64,000 nt of DNA, from contig JAHZFL010000010.1 of the NCBI GenBank assembly GCA_019421345.1, positions 1 to 64,000 of the forward strand, written 5' to 3'. Below the pieces are notes generated by a model. It worked only from the letters and a program-made list of their open reading frames with translations, was not told the origin of the DNA and did not search any database. Source of the stretch: Roseburia sp. Its GTDB lineage: Bacteria; Bacillota; Clostridia; Lachnospirales; Lachnospiraceae. Below are positions 42,003 to 50,081 of the stretch, in pieces (position 1 is the first letter of the stretch; the number at the start of each line of letters is the position of its first letter). A program made the position numbers and the translations under genes.

Positions 42003-42782
42003 TTATAGGGAGAGATAATTTCGGATGGATTTTAACGCGGATTTTTCCAGACGGCTGACCTGTGCCTGCGAGATGTGGATTTCCTCGGCGACTTCCATCT
42101 GTGTTTTTCCTTCAAAGAAACGCAGGCGCAGGATATAGTTTTCGCGTTCATTTAAGTGTTCCATCGCATCGCTTAGGGAGAGAGTTTCTACCCAGTTCTC
42201 CTCCCTGTTTTTCTTGTCGCTGATCTGGTCCATGACATAGAGGGTGTCGCCGCCGTCTGTATAGACCGGATCGTAGAGACTGACAGGACTTTGGATCGCA
42301 TCAAGGGCAAAGACGATTTCCTCTGTTGAGAGACCGGAGGCTTTTGCAATTTCTTCCAGCGTCGGCTCCTTGGAGGAGTCCTTGGCAAGCAGCTCTCTGG
42401 TGTGGATCGCCTTGTACGCGGTATCGCGCAGAGAGCGGCTGACACGGATGACGTTATTGTCGCGCAGGTATCTTCGGATTTCTCCGACGATCATAGGGAC
42501 GGCATAGGTTGAAAATTTTACGCCGATGGAGGGATCAAAATTGTCGATGGATTTGATCAGACCGATACATCCGATCTGAAACAGATCATCGACATTTTCG
42601 TGATTTCCCGAGAAACGCTTGATCACACTTAGGACAAGACGGAGATTTCCCTTGATATAGGCTTCTCTTGCCTTCATATCACCCTGTTTGATGCGGGCAA
42701 AGAGTTCCTGTTTTTCTTCTTCCTTTAGGATGGGGAGCTTGGCGGTATTTACGCCGCAGATTTCAACTTTGTATGAAGCCAT
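42003..42782 (-). CDS. sigG: Sporulation sigma factor SigG
   Basis: A 259-residue late forespore sigma factor. It begins MASYKVEICGVNTAKLP, the SpoIIAB-binding segment typical of SigG, with region 2 (NLRLVLSVIKRF, DDLFQIGCIGLIKSI, STYAVPMIVGEIRRY) and region 4 (MEVAEEIHISQAQVSRLEKSAL). SigF lacks this N-terminal start, so SigG is preferred. It lies on the opposite strand to sigE, ending three bases from the beta-CASP stop; the common clostridial order is sigE-sigG in the same direction. Confidence 0.93.
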   Translation of the reverse strand: MASYKVEICGVNTAKLPILKEEEKQELFARIKQGDMKAREAYIKGNLRLVLSVIKRFSGNHENVDDLFQIGCIGLIKSIDNFDPSIGVKFSTYAVPMIVGEIRRYLRDNNVIRVSRSLRDTAYKAIHTRELLAKDSSKEPTLEEIAKASGLSTEEIVFALDAIQSPVSLYDPVYTDGGDTLYVMDQISDKKNREENWVETLSLSDAMEHLNERENYILRLRFFEGKTQMEVAEEIHISQAQVSRLEKSALKSIRNYLSL

Positions 42783-42915
42783 GATGGGATATCCTCCAGA
42801 GTCAGTTATTTGTATTTGGCTTTGGTATGTGTTAAAAGGATGCTACATTTGGGGTTTTTTTATGCAGGAAAATTATGAGAGATAAGAACAGAAATTGAGA
42901 GGACGGAGGATTCGT

Positions 42916-43236
42916 ATGAGAGACATCATTGATCAAAGAGATGAGCAGGAGCGCATCAGCAGGAGTATTGTAAAATTCTGGAATGTCAACTATATTCCGG
43001 CGCATGCGGCAGAGGACGCAGGGGCTTACGGCGATGGGCAGGAGCTTGGGTGTGAGGATACTTCCGAAAATCGGACGGAGCACAGCGACCGGCAGGGGAA
43101 TGGCAAAGACGCCGCAGAAGGCGCGCTGTCAGGCGACACGGTCGATCAGGGACGTATCGACCGTATTTTGAAGGAAAAGGATGAGGAACTTCAAAGTCTG
43201 ATCCGGGAGACTGTGGAGGAGCAGGAGAAGGAATAA
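42916..43236 (+). CDS. Hypothetical acidic protein
   Basis: A 106-residue protein that I do not recognise. Residues 1-35 look structured (RISRSIVKFWNVNYIPAH), the middle is polar and probably disordered (rich in G, D, E, S), and the last 30 residues form a likely helix (RIDRILKEKDEELQSLIRETVEEQEKE core). No membrane helix or signal peptide. ATG 42916 follows GGAGGATTC. It is divergent from sigG and 54 nt upstream of the dapF homologue, perhaps co-transcribed with it. Confidence 0.6.
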   Translation: MRDIIDQRDEQERISRSIVKFWNVNYIPAHAAEDAGAYGDGQELGCEDTSENRTEHSDRQGNGKDAAEGALSGDTVDQGRIDRILKEKDEELQSLIRETVEEQEKE

Positions 43237-43290
43237 GCAAATCTCCTTTTGGGGCATATAATGAAATAAGAAAAGGGTATGGAGGTATTT

Positions 43291-44136
43291 ATGCCGGAGA
43301 TTACTCTGCGTAAATATCATGGGCTTGGAAATGACTATCTGATCTATGATCCAAACCGAAATGAGCGGCTTTTGCAGGAGCGCCAGATTACGGCGCTGTG
43401 CAGGCGCAATGTCGGTGTGGGTGCAGATGGAATTTTGTACGGCCCTTTTTTTGATGGAGAAGCGATCCGCGTTCGGATTTTTAATCCGGACGGAAGCGAG
43501 GCGGAAAAAAGCGGAAATGGAATCAGAATTTTCTCAAAGTATTTAAAGGATGCAGGCTATGTGAAGGGGGATTCCTATGTACTTACAACAAAGGCGGGCA
43601 AAACACAGGTAGATTTTTTAAAGGATGATGGCAGCCTCATGAAGGTCGATATGGGGGAGGCGAGATTTCTGGCAAGCGAGATACCTGCGGTTGGGTTTGG
43701 GGAGGAAATTGTAAACGAGGCAATATTTTTTTGTGATAATTTCTACAATGCCACCTGCGTCTCAATGGGCAACCCGAATTGTGTGCTCATGCTGGAGGAG
43801 GTCAATCCAAAGAAGGCAAAGCAGATAGGTCCTTATGTCGAAAATTCCAAATATTTTCCAAACCGTATCAATATGCAGCTTTGTCAGGTGTTGGATCGGG
43901 AGAATATCCGCATTGAAATTTATGAGCGGGGAGCAGGATATACTTATGCGTCCGGCACGGGCGCCTGTGCGGCTGCAGCGGCATCCCACCGCCTCGGACT
44001 GGTGGACGATCAGGTCACGGTACACATGCACGGGGGAGAACTGCTGGTAGAATTTGACGGAAACGGAAGGATATTTCTGACGGGACCTGTCGTTTATATT
44101 GGCAGTATCACGCTCGCGGAGCAGTTTTTTGCATAG
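43291..44136 (+). CDS. Diaminopimelate epimerase-like protein lacking both catalytic cysteines
   Basis: A 281-residue DapF-fold protein with the two homologous halves. Family blocks GLGNDYLIYD, FNPDGSEAE and CVSMGNPNCVL are clear. The two catalytic cysteines of DapF are serine here: S74 in EKSGNGIR (normally CGNG) and S221 in YASGTGACAA (normally ACG.G). Canonical DapF uses the cysteine pair to interconvert LL- and meso-diaminopimelate, so this protein may be slow, act on another substrate, or use different chemistry. ATG 43291 follows GGAGGT; an in-frame ATG at 43279 is the alternative. A canonical dapF may exist elsewhere. Confidence 0.85.
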   Translation: MPEITLRKYHGLGNDYLIYDPNRNERLLQERQITALCRRNVGVGADGILYGPFFDGEAIRVRIFNPDGSEAEKSGNGIRIFSKYLKDAGYVKGDSYVLTTKAGKTQVDFLKDDGSLMKVDMGEARFLASEIPAVGFGEEIVNEAIFFCDNFYNATCVSMGNPNCVLMLEEVNPKKAKQIGPYVENSKYFPNRINMQLCQVLDRENIRIEIYERGAGYTYASGTGACAAAAASHRLGLVDDQVTVHMHGGELLVEFDGNGRIFLTGPVVYIGSITLAEQFFA

Positions 44137-44144
44137 CGTCGGAG

Positions 44145-44173
44145 TTGAAATTATAAAAAGACTGTGCTAAAGT
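44145..44173 (+). promoter_or_regulatory. queT promoter
   Basis: TTGAAA (44145) and TAAAGT (44168), 17-bp spacer. Predicted start near 44178-44180, exactly at the structured leader. Confidence 0.65.
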
Positions 44174-44177
44174 AGAC

Positions 44178-44241
44178 GGGGAAATTCTGCAAGAAGCTTG
44201 CGGACAGCGCAGGTCCAAGAGTGTTCGTGCGGCATTTCCCC
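44178..44241 (+). ncRNA. Unclassified structured leader RNA upstream of a preQ1 riboswitch
   Basis: A perfect 8-bp closing helix GGGGAAAT/ATTTCCCC brackets 64 nt that begin at the predicted transcription start. Inside are hairpins GCAAG-AAG-CTTGC (44189-44201) and GGAC/GTCC (44202-44216). The loop of the second, CGCA (44208), can pair with TGCG (44228), giving a pseudoknot. This compact closed fold is like a small aptamer, but I match it to no known class. Confidence 0.5.
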
Positions 44242-44248
44242 TAAGATA

Positions 44249-44291
44249 CGTCAGTTCGCAACCTTCCTGACGAAAAACAAAACTAAAGGAG
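44249..44291 (+). promoter_or_regulatory. preQ1-I riboswitch
   Basis: Stem GTCAG (44250) with CTGAC (44267), loop TTCGCAACCTTC, A-rich tail GAAAAACAAAACTAA, then AAGGAG at 44286-44291. This matches the class I preQ1 aptamer layout, and the tail that folds back on the loop overlaps the ribosome site, so ligand would shut translation of queT. The gene it controls supports the call. Confidence 0.85.
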
Positions 44292-44299
44292 AAATCAAT

Positions 44300-44815
44300 A
44301 TGAGAAACAAAAAGGTGTTATTTATCGTGCAGGCTGCAATGATCGCAGCCATCTATGTCGTGCTGACGATTTTTATCAGCGCATTTAATCTTGCCTCAGG
44401 GACGATCCAGGTCCGTGTATCGGAGGCGCTTACCATTTTACCGTATTTTACGCCCGCCGGCATACCGGGACTTTTCATCGGATGTCTGCTCGCGAATCTG
44501 CTGACCGGAGCGACGATCTATGACGTGGTGTTTGGAAGTCTTGCGACGCTGCTTGGTGCGATTGGAACTTATCTTTTGCGCAGACACAAATTTTTGTGTA
44601 CACTTGCGCCGGTGGCTGCAAATATGCTGATCATTCCGTTTGTGCTGCGCTACGGGTACGGGCTTGTGATGGAATTTGGCGGTCATGACTGGTCGATTCC
44701 GTTTTATATGCTCACCGTCGGGGCGGGAGAGGTGATCTGCTGCTGCATTATGGGCTCTGCGCTTTTGCATGCGCTTGATCCGATGCGCGGCGTCATTTTT
44801 AAAAACGAGGATTAG
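44300..44815 (+). CDS. queT: Queuosine precursor transporter QueT
   Basis: A 171-residue ECF-type substrate-binding membrane protein with about six helices. QueT hallmarks are VRVSEALTILPYFTP and PGLFIGCLLANLLTGA. It imports a queuosine precursor such as preQ0 or preQ1 with a shared ECF energising module located elsewhere. ATG 44300 follows AAGGAG; the frame open from 44198 runs through the riboswitch and is leader. Riboswitch control by preQ1 is consistent with feedback on uptake. Confidence 0.92.
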   Translation: MRNKKVLFIVQAAMIAAIYVVLTIFISAFNLASGTIQVRVSEALTILPYFTPAGIPGLFIGCLLANLLTGATIYDVVFGSLATLLGAIGTYLLRRHKFLCTLAPVAANMLIIPFVLRYGYGLVMEFGGHDWSIPFYMLTVGAGEVICCCIMGSALLHALDPMRGVIFKNED

Positions 44816-44830
44816 AAACGTCGTTTTTCC

Positions 44831-44858
44831 TTGAGAAAATTAAAACTTATGTTATACT
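44831..44858 (+). promoter_or_regulatory. argS promoter
   Basis: TTGAGA (44831) and TATACT (44853), 16-bp spacer, then a leader of about 75 nt with no T-box features visible. Confidence 0.6.
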
Positions 44859-44939
44859 ATACGTTAGTATGCGCGTGCCTTTTAATGTTTGTTTTATGCA
44901 CGGCGTTATGGAAAACAGAGCGAGAGAGGAAGTACAGAG

Positions 44940-46727
44940 ATGGAAAAAATCTTGGATTTGATCACCGCAGAGGTAACGAGAGCGTTTACGGACTGCGGCT
45001 ATGATGAAAAATACGGAAAGGTCACATTGTCAAACCGCCCGGACCTTTGCGAATACCAGTGCAACGGCGCGCTGGCTGCGGCGAAGGAATATAAGAAGGC
45101 TCCGTTTATGATTGCGGATGAGGTTGCAGAGAAGCTTTCCGGCAATGCGATGTTTGCAATGGCAGAGTCCGTAAAGCCGGGATTTTTGAATTTGAAGCTG
45201 GCAGAGGATTATCTGGCGGATTACCTTGTAAAGATGCAGGCGGATGAGGGCAGATACGGCTGCGGAATGCCAGAGCGGCCAAAGACGATCATTGTTGATT
45301 ACGGCGGGGCGAATGTGGCGAAGCCGCTGCACGTCGGGCATCTGCGCTCTGCGATCATCGGCGAGAGCATCAAGCGTATCGGAAATTTCATGGGACATCG
45401 GATGATCGGAGACGTGCATCTGGGCGACTGGGGACTTCAGATGGGGCTGATCATTGTGGAGTTAAAGGAGAGAAAGCCGCAGCTTGCCTATTTTGACGAG
45501 AACTACGACGGGGAATACCCGCAGGAAGCGCCGTTTACGATTTCCGAGCTGGAGGAGATTTATCCGACTGCAAGCAGGAAGTCCAAGGAGGACGAAGCGT
45601 ACCGCGACGCCGCGATGCAGGCGACGAATGAGCTGCAGCATGGCAGGAGAGGTTATCAGGCGCTTTTGTCCCATATTTTAAATGTGTCTGTGACGGATTT
45701 GAAGAAAAATTATGACAATCTCAATGTCTCCTTTGAGCTCTGGAAGGGAGAATCTGATGCACAGCCGTATATTCCTAAGATGGTGCAGAGGATGAAGGAT
45801 GAGGGATTTGCTTATATGAGTGAAGGGGCTCTTGTGGTAGACGTGAAGGAGGAAACGGATGCGAAGGAGATTCCGCCGTGTATCATTCTAAAGTCCGACG
45901 GTGCTTCTCTTTACAGCACGACAGATCTGGCGACGATCGTCTGGCGTATGGAGGATTATGAGCCGGACGGTATGATCTATCTGACGGATAAGAGGCAGGA
46001 GCTGCATTTTATCCAGGTATTCCGCTGCGCGAGAAAGACGGGACTGGTGCATCACAACACCGAGCTAAAGCACATCGGCTTCGGCACGATGAACGGCAAG
46101 GACGGCAAGCCGTTTAAGACGCGCGACGGCGGCGTGATGCGTCTGGAGTATCTTCTCGATGAGATCAACGAGGAGATGTTAAAGAAGATCACGGAGAATC
46201 AGAAGGCGAAGGAGAATCTGGACATCAGCGCAGAGGAGGCCAAAAAAACGGCAAGGATGGTCGCGCTTGCGGCTGTAAAGTACGGCGATCTCTCCAATCA
46301 GGCAAGCAAGGACTATATCTTTGACATCGACCGCTTTACGTCGTTTGAGGGAAATACCGGGCCTTATATCCTCTATACGATCGTGCGCATCAAGTCGATC
46401 CTAAATAAATATCACGCGCTCGGCAAGGATGAGACCGGGGCGGTGATCGAGAGCGCGCACTCTGCGAGCGAGAAGAATCTGATGTTAGAACTCTCGGGAT
46501 TTAATGCAATGATGGAGAATGCGTTTGAGGAGAGCGCACCGCACAAGGTATGCTCCTATATCTATGATCTGGCAAATGCGTTTAACAGCTTTTATCACGA
46601 GACGAAGATCATGTCGGAGGAAAATGAAGCGGTGCAGAAGTCCTATATCCGCCTTCTGACCCTGACGAAGTCCGTGCTGGAGGCTTGTATCGGCGTGCTT
46701 GGGTTTGAGGCGCCGGAGCGTATGTAG
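44940..46727 (+). CDS. argS: Arginyl-tRNA synthetase
   Basis: A 595-residue class I synthetase charging tRNA with arginine. The HIGH-equivalent HVGHLRSAIIGE lies near residue 124, preceded by VDYGGANVAKPL; the C-terminal anticodon-binding domain ends LEACIGVLGFEAPERM. The KMSKS equivalent is degenerate, as is common in ArgRS. ATG 44940 follows GAGGAAG; an in-frame start 51 nt upstream is unlikely. The TrmH gene starts 8 nt after its stop. Confidence 0.96.
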   Translation: MEKILDLITAEVTRAFTDCGYDEKYGKVTLSNRPDLCEYQCNGALAAAKEYKKAPFMIADEVAEKLSGNAMFAMAESVKPGFLNLKLAEDYLADYLVKMQADEGRYGCGMPERPKTIIVDYGGANVAKPLHVGHLRSAIIGESIKRIGNFMGHRMIGDVHLGDWGLQMGLIIVELKERKPQLAYFDENYDGEYPQEAPFTISELEEIYPTASRKSKEDEAYRDAAMQATNELQHGRRGYQALLSHILNVSVTDLKKNYDNLNVSFELWKGESDAQPYIPKMVQRMKDEGFAYMSEGALVVDVKEETDAKEIPPCIILKSDGASLYSTTDLATIVWRMEDYEPDGMIYLTDKRQELHFIQVFRCARKTGLVHHNTELKHIGFGTMNGKDGKPFKTRDGGVMRLEYLLDEINEEMLKKITENQKAKENLDISAEEAKKTARMVALAAVKYGDLSNQASKDYIFDIDRFTSFEGNTGPYILYTIVRIKSILNKYHALGKDETGAVIESAHSASEKNLMLELSGFNAMMENAFEESAPHKVCSYIYDLANAFNSFYHETKIMSEENEAVQKSYIRLLTLTKSVLEACIGVLGFEAPERM

Positions 46728-46735
46728 GATGCGTC

Positions 46736-47566
46736 ATGTTAAACATTTCTAATATTACAGATTTCACTGCGCCGGAGCTGGATATTTATGCCCGACTATC
46801 CGAGGGTCAACTGCTGCATTATTATGAACCCGACATGGGATTGTTTATCGCAGAGAGCCCAAAGGTGATCGGGCGGGCGCTTGACGCCGGGTATGAACCG
46901 GTTTCCTTTTTAGTGGAGAAAAAGCATATCGAAGGGGAGGCAAAAGAGGTGCTGTCCCGCTGTCAGGCGGTACCCGTCTATACGGCAGAGCTTGATGTAC
47001 TCAAAAAGCTGACAGGCTTTCCGCTGACACGCGGCGTCTTGTGTGCGATGCGCCGGCGTCCCCTGCCGGATGTCCGCAGTCTCTGCGCGAACGCTTCCCG
47101 CATAGCGATTCTTGAGAATGTGATGAATCCCACCAATGTGGGGGCGATCTTCCGATCAGCGGCGGCATTATCTATGGATGCAATTCTTTTGACACCCGGC
47201 TGCAGTGATCCGCTGTACCGCAGAGCTGCCAGAGTGAGTATGGGAACAGTTTTTCAAGCCCCATGGACATTTTTTACGGAGAAAAAAGAGGGGTGGCAAA
47301 AAGCAGGCATGACCATTTTAAAAGAATTAGGCTTTAAGACAGTGGCAATGGCGCTGCGGGAGGATGCTATCGCACTGACAGACCCGGTTTTAAAGGCAGA
47401 AGAAAAACTGGCGATCATCGTAGGGTCAGAGGGGGAGGGCTTGTCCTCTGAGACGATCACAAGCTGTGATTATGTCGTGCGGATTGAAATGACGCATGGG
47501 GTGGATTCTCTCAATGTCAATCAGGCGGCAGGCATCGCATTTTGGGAGTTGGGAAAGAAAGGATAA
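46736..47566 (+). CDS. TrmH/SpoU family RNA methyltransferase
   Basis: A 276-residue 2'-O-ribose methyltransferase with the SpoU knot. N-terminal substrate domain, then the three knot motifs: LENVMNPTNVGAIFRSAAAL (motif 1), IIVGSEGEGLSSE (motif 2) and SLNVNQAAGIAFWEL (motif 3). The target RNA, tRNA or rRNA, is not deducible. Close downstream of argS; the NUDIX gene starts 11 nt later, so all three may be one unit. Confidence 0.93.
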   Translation: MLNISNITDFTAPELDIYARLSEGQLLHYYEPDMGLFIAESPKVIGRALDAGYEPVSFLVEKKHIEGEAKEVLSRCQAVPVYTAELDVLKKLTGFPLTRGVLCAMRRRPLPDVRSLCANASRIAILENVMNPTNVGAIFRSAAALSMDAILLTPGCSDPLYRRAARVSMGTVFQAPWTFFTEKKEGWQKAGMTILKELGFKTVAMALREDAIALTDPVLKAEEKLAIIVGSEGEGLSSETITSCDYVVRIEMTHGVDSLNVNQAAGIAFWELGKKG

Positions 47567-47577
47567 GAGGCGGACAA

Positions 47578-48024
47578 ATGCGAACAGAAAACGTGGAGCT
47601 GACAGTCTTGTGTCTCGTTCATCAAAACGGAAAATATCTGGTGCAGGACAGAGTCAAAGGGGACTGGAAGGGCATTGCCCTTCCGGGAGGTCATATTGAG
47701 AGGGGAGAGTCCATTGTTGACGCCGTGATCCGGGAAATGAAGGAAGAAACGGGGCTGACGGTCATAAAGCCGAGACTGTGCGGAGTGAAGCAGTTTCCCA
47801 TCCCGGATGGCAGATATCTGGTGTTTCTCTTTGAGACAGATGAGTTTGAGGGAGTGCTTAGAAGCTCTGACGAGGGGGAGATGTTCTGGATTGCGAAAGA
47901 GGAGCTGTCGAAGGTTCATTTAGTGGATGGGTTTTGTGATGCGTTAAGTATTATGTTCGATGAACATTTGACGGAAATTCAGTATGTGTTGGATGGAGAG
48001 GACTGGAAAGCGGTAAAGAAATAA
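47578..48024 (+). CDS. NUDIX hydrolase, MutT-like
   Basis: A 148-residue pyrophosphohydrolase. The full NUDIX box is GHIERGESIVDAVIREMKEE followed by TGL, with all metal ligands. The N-terminal LTVLCLVHQNGKYLVQDR is typical of 8-oxo-dGTP or other nucleotide-cleaning members. ATG 47578 with AGAGG; the longer open frame from 47542 overlaps the previous gene. Substrate unknown. Confidence 0.9.
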   Translation: MRTENVELTVLCLVHQNGKYLVQDRVKGDWKGIALPGGHIERGESIVDAVIREMKEETGLTVIKPRLCGVKQFPIPDGRYLVFLFETDEFEGVLRSSDEGEMFWIAKEELSKVHLVDGFCDALSIMFDEHLTEIQYVLDGEDWKAVKK

Positions 48025-48041
48025 AGATATTTGCAAACAGA

Positions 48042-48070
48042 TTGCTCTTATGATAATATTTTGATAAAAT
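48042..48070 (+). promoter_or_regulatory. Promoter of the toxin-antitoxin pair
   Basis: TTGCTC (48042) and TAAAAT (48065), 17-bp spacer. CTTAT...ATAAG half-sites flank the -10 box (48046 and 48075 areas) and may be the antitoxin operator. Confidence 0.5.
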
Positions 48071-48105
48071 AGTGATAAGATAAAGGGGAAAAGGAGTGGA
48101 TATGT

Positions 48106-48366
48106 ATGATACAAATTCGACCAGTTTCTGATTTGAGAAACAAATTTCCTGAAATCGAGGATATTGTCAATACGGGGCAGCCGGTTTATTTGACAAAAAA
48201 TGGGTATGGTGCAATGGTAGTTTTAAGCCTTGCGGAATATGCGGCTCTGACAAGTGACATTGAAATGAAATTAGATGAAGCAGATAAAATGGCGGAAAGT
48301 ACAGAGGAACGTTATACGCATCAGCAGGTTTTTGAAAATGCGAGGAAAGCGATAAATGGCAGATAA
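48106..48366 (+). CDS. Phd/YefM-type antitoxin
   Basis: An 86-residue antitoxin. The N-terminal fold is typical: IQIRPVSDLRNKFPEIEDIV and PVYLTKNGYGAMVVLSLAEY. The C-terminal half is charged and helical and would cover the toxin. It should bind its own promoter. Start ATG with AAAAGGAG upstream. It overlaps the toxin gene by 11 bases, standard for these modules. Confidence 0.92.
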   Translation: MIQIRPVSDLRNKFPEIEDIVNTGQPVYLTKNGYGAMVVLSLAEYAALTSDIEMKLDEADKMAESTEERYTHQQVFENARKAINGR

Positions 48367-48670
48367 ACCATATCAATTACGATACCTGCCGATATTTGAG
48401 CAGGATTTGGTGGAAACGGTCAGTTACATTACCAATGTATTGAGGAATCCAGACGCAGCGAATCAGTTGCTTGCCGATGTGGAAGCAGCAATTTACGAAC
48501 GACTGGAAAATCCATTATTTTTTGAAGCTTATCGTTCTGCCGGAAAACGAAAACATGACTACTACAGAATTTATGTTAGAAACTACACCGTTTATTATGT
48601 TGTGATCGACAATGTAATGGAAGTTCGACGATTTTTGTATAGTGCAAGAGATGTAGAGAAATTTTTATAA
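48356..48670 (+). CDS. RelE/ParE-family toxin
   Basis: A 104-residue RelE/ParE superfamily toxin: LRYLPIFEQDLVETVSYITN, the ERLENPLFFEAY segment and a C-terminal HDYYRIYVRNYTVYYVV to VRRFLYSARD. RelE members cut mRNA on ribosomes and ParE members poison gyrase; sequence alone does not separate them here, though a Phd antitoxin with a ParE-like toxin is a frequent pair. The unit ends at a terminator. Confidence 0.9.
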   Translation: MADKPYQLRYLPIFEQDLVETVSYITNVLRNPDAANQLLADVEAAIYERLENPLFFEAYRSAGKRKHDYYRIYVRNYTVYYVVIDNVMEVRRFLYSARDVEKFL

Positions 48671-48685
48671 GAGAGATATAACATT

Positions 48686-48723
48686 AAAAAAGCAGCCAGT
48701 CTGATGAGACTGACTGCTTTTTT
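48686..48723 (+). terminator. Terminator of the toxin-antitoxin unit
   Basis: AAAAAGCAG...AGTCT pairs with AGACT...CTGCTTTTTT across a short loop with one internal mismatch. Confidence 0.88.
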
Positions 48724-49050
48724 AATCAATCTTCTTTCTGCCCGAAAATGGAGCGGGAAAGAAGATAAGACAGTCCCAATAAACCGGAGCGATAACCGGT
48801 ATCAGGATGAGGCTGACATAGTAGGAACCTGTAAGTTGTCATTTTCTTTCATCAGTTACTATGTGTTCTATTCCAAAATGCTCTTTACTAAGATAATCTT
48901 TCATAAAATTTGGAAATGCTTTGTATTTATCCAAGTCATTTTTTATCATATAAGACCCGAAAAATCTATTTCAGTGCCATTCATTTTTGGAATTTTGAGG
49001 GTGGCTGTCTGTGAAAGTTTTCATCCGTTAGACGGGTGACGCTGATTTTA
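48724..49050. other. Gene-poor gap with a degraded reverse-strand frame
   Basis: Between the TA terminator and the spoIIIA promoter no intact gene is evident. A short reverse frame at 48949-48839 encodes 36 residues (starting MIKNDLDKYKAFPNF) with normal-looking composition but no ribosome site. It may be the remnant of a lost gene, and base composition is AT-richer than the neighbours. I cannot name a family. Confidence 0.4.
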
Positions 49051-49079
49051 GTCATAAAAAGAGAGACAAGTCATAAAAT
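49051..49079 (+). promoter_or_regulatory. Sigma-E-like promoter of spoIIIA
   Basis: GTCATAA (49051) and CATAAAAT (49072) with a 14-bp spacer, close to the SigE pattern of ATA at -35 and CATACAAT at -10. The position, 34 nt before spoIIIAA, and the known SigE dependence of this operon support it. Confidence 0.55.
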
Positions 49080-49112
49080 AGAACATGACCCAAAGCGAGA
49101 GGAGGAGGATGG

Positions 49113-50081
49113 ATGGCAGAAAAGGAATTTCGGCTGGAGCAGATTTTTCCGGTACATATCAGAGATCAGATTCGCATGGAGGAGATTTGGGGAGCGCTTG
49201 AGGAAATCAGGGTGCGCATCGGACAGCCGCTTGAATTTATCACAGGCACGGGAAGCAGCTATCTGACGCTTTCCGATGGGACGGGCACATGGGTGCGTGC
49301 AACAGAGGAGGGCGCGGCGAAAAAGGCTTACCGCATCACGGTGCGTGATGTTGCGGAGCTTGTGAACTACAGCAGCAGCTATTCGCTCTATGCTTATAAG
49401 GAGGAATTAAAGCAGGGCTATCTGACGCTTGCGGGTGGTCATCGTGTGGGAATGGCAGGCGTTGCCGTCACGGAGGGCGGACAGATTTGCGGCATCAGTC
49501 CGGTCACCTTTTTAAATATCCGTGTCGCGCATGAGAAAAAAGGGTGTGCAGAGGGATTGCTGCCCTACTTAAAAAATGCCGGGAATGTCTGTAATACGCT
49601 GTTTTTTTCGCAGCCGGGGGCGGGAAAGACCACGCTGTTAAGAGATTGTATTCGGATGCTCTCGGACGGAGCGGCATCAGATATGGGATTAAAAGTATGC
49701 GTTGTGGACGAGCGTTCCGAAATTGCGGCGTGTCATATCGGTGTTCCCCAAAACGATCTTGGCACTCGTACGGACGTGCTCTGCGGCTGCACAAAGCCGG
49801 CGGGAATCCGGATGCTTCTGCGTGCGATGTCGCCGCAGGTCATTGCGCTTGATGAGCTGGGAGGAGAGGAGGATTTTTTTGCGGTGGAGCAGGCAGTGTA
49901 TTCCGGCTGCCGTGTGCTTGGCACGATCCATGCGGGGAGCATGGACGAGCTGGCAAGAAAGCCCTACTTAAAGGAATGGATGAAACAGGGCGTTTTTGAG
50001 CGGTATGTTGGAATCAGTCGGGAAAAAGACGGAGGCAGACGTTATCAGATATATAATGCCGGAATGGAGCGCTTATGCTGA
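49113..50081 (+). CDS. spoIIIAA: Stage III sporulation protein AA
   Basis: A 322-residue cytoplasmic ATPase of the secretion-ATPase type that powers the SpoIIIA-SpoIIQ feeding-tube complex in the mother cell. Walker A SQPGAGKTTLL at about 166-176; VIALDELGGEED is the Walker B region. ATG after GAGAGGAGGAGG. First of eight tightly spaced genes; spoIIIAB overlaps its end. Confidence 0.96.
   Translation: MAEKEFRLEQIFPVHIRDQIRMEEIWGALEEIRVRIGQPLEFITGTGSSYLTLSDGTGTWVRATEEGAAKKAYRITVRDVAELVNYSSSYSLYAYKEELKQGYLTLAGGHRVGMAGVAVTEGGQICGISPVTFLNIRVAHEKKGCAEGLLPYLKNAGNVCNTLFFSQPGAGKTTLLRDCIRMLSDGAASDMGLKVCVVDERSEIAACHIGVPQNDLGTRTDVLCGCTKPAGIRMLLRAMSPQVIALDELGGEEDFFAVEQAVYSGCRVLGTIHAGSMDELARKPYLKEWMKQGVFERYVGISREKDGGRRYQIYNAGMERLC

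Noticed and set aside
44178..44241. Small SRP RNA
   Set aside because: It contains GGTCC but lacks the conserved GGAAGGAAGCAGC-type domain and is too short; left as unclassified.
48106..48670. New defence system
   Set aside because: The pair is an ordinary Phd-type antitoxin with a RelE/ParE toxin and no further effector genes.
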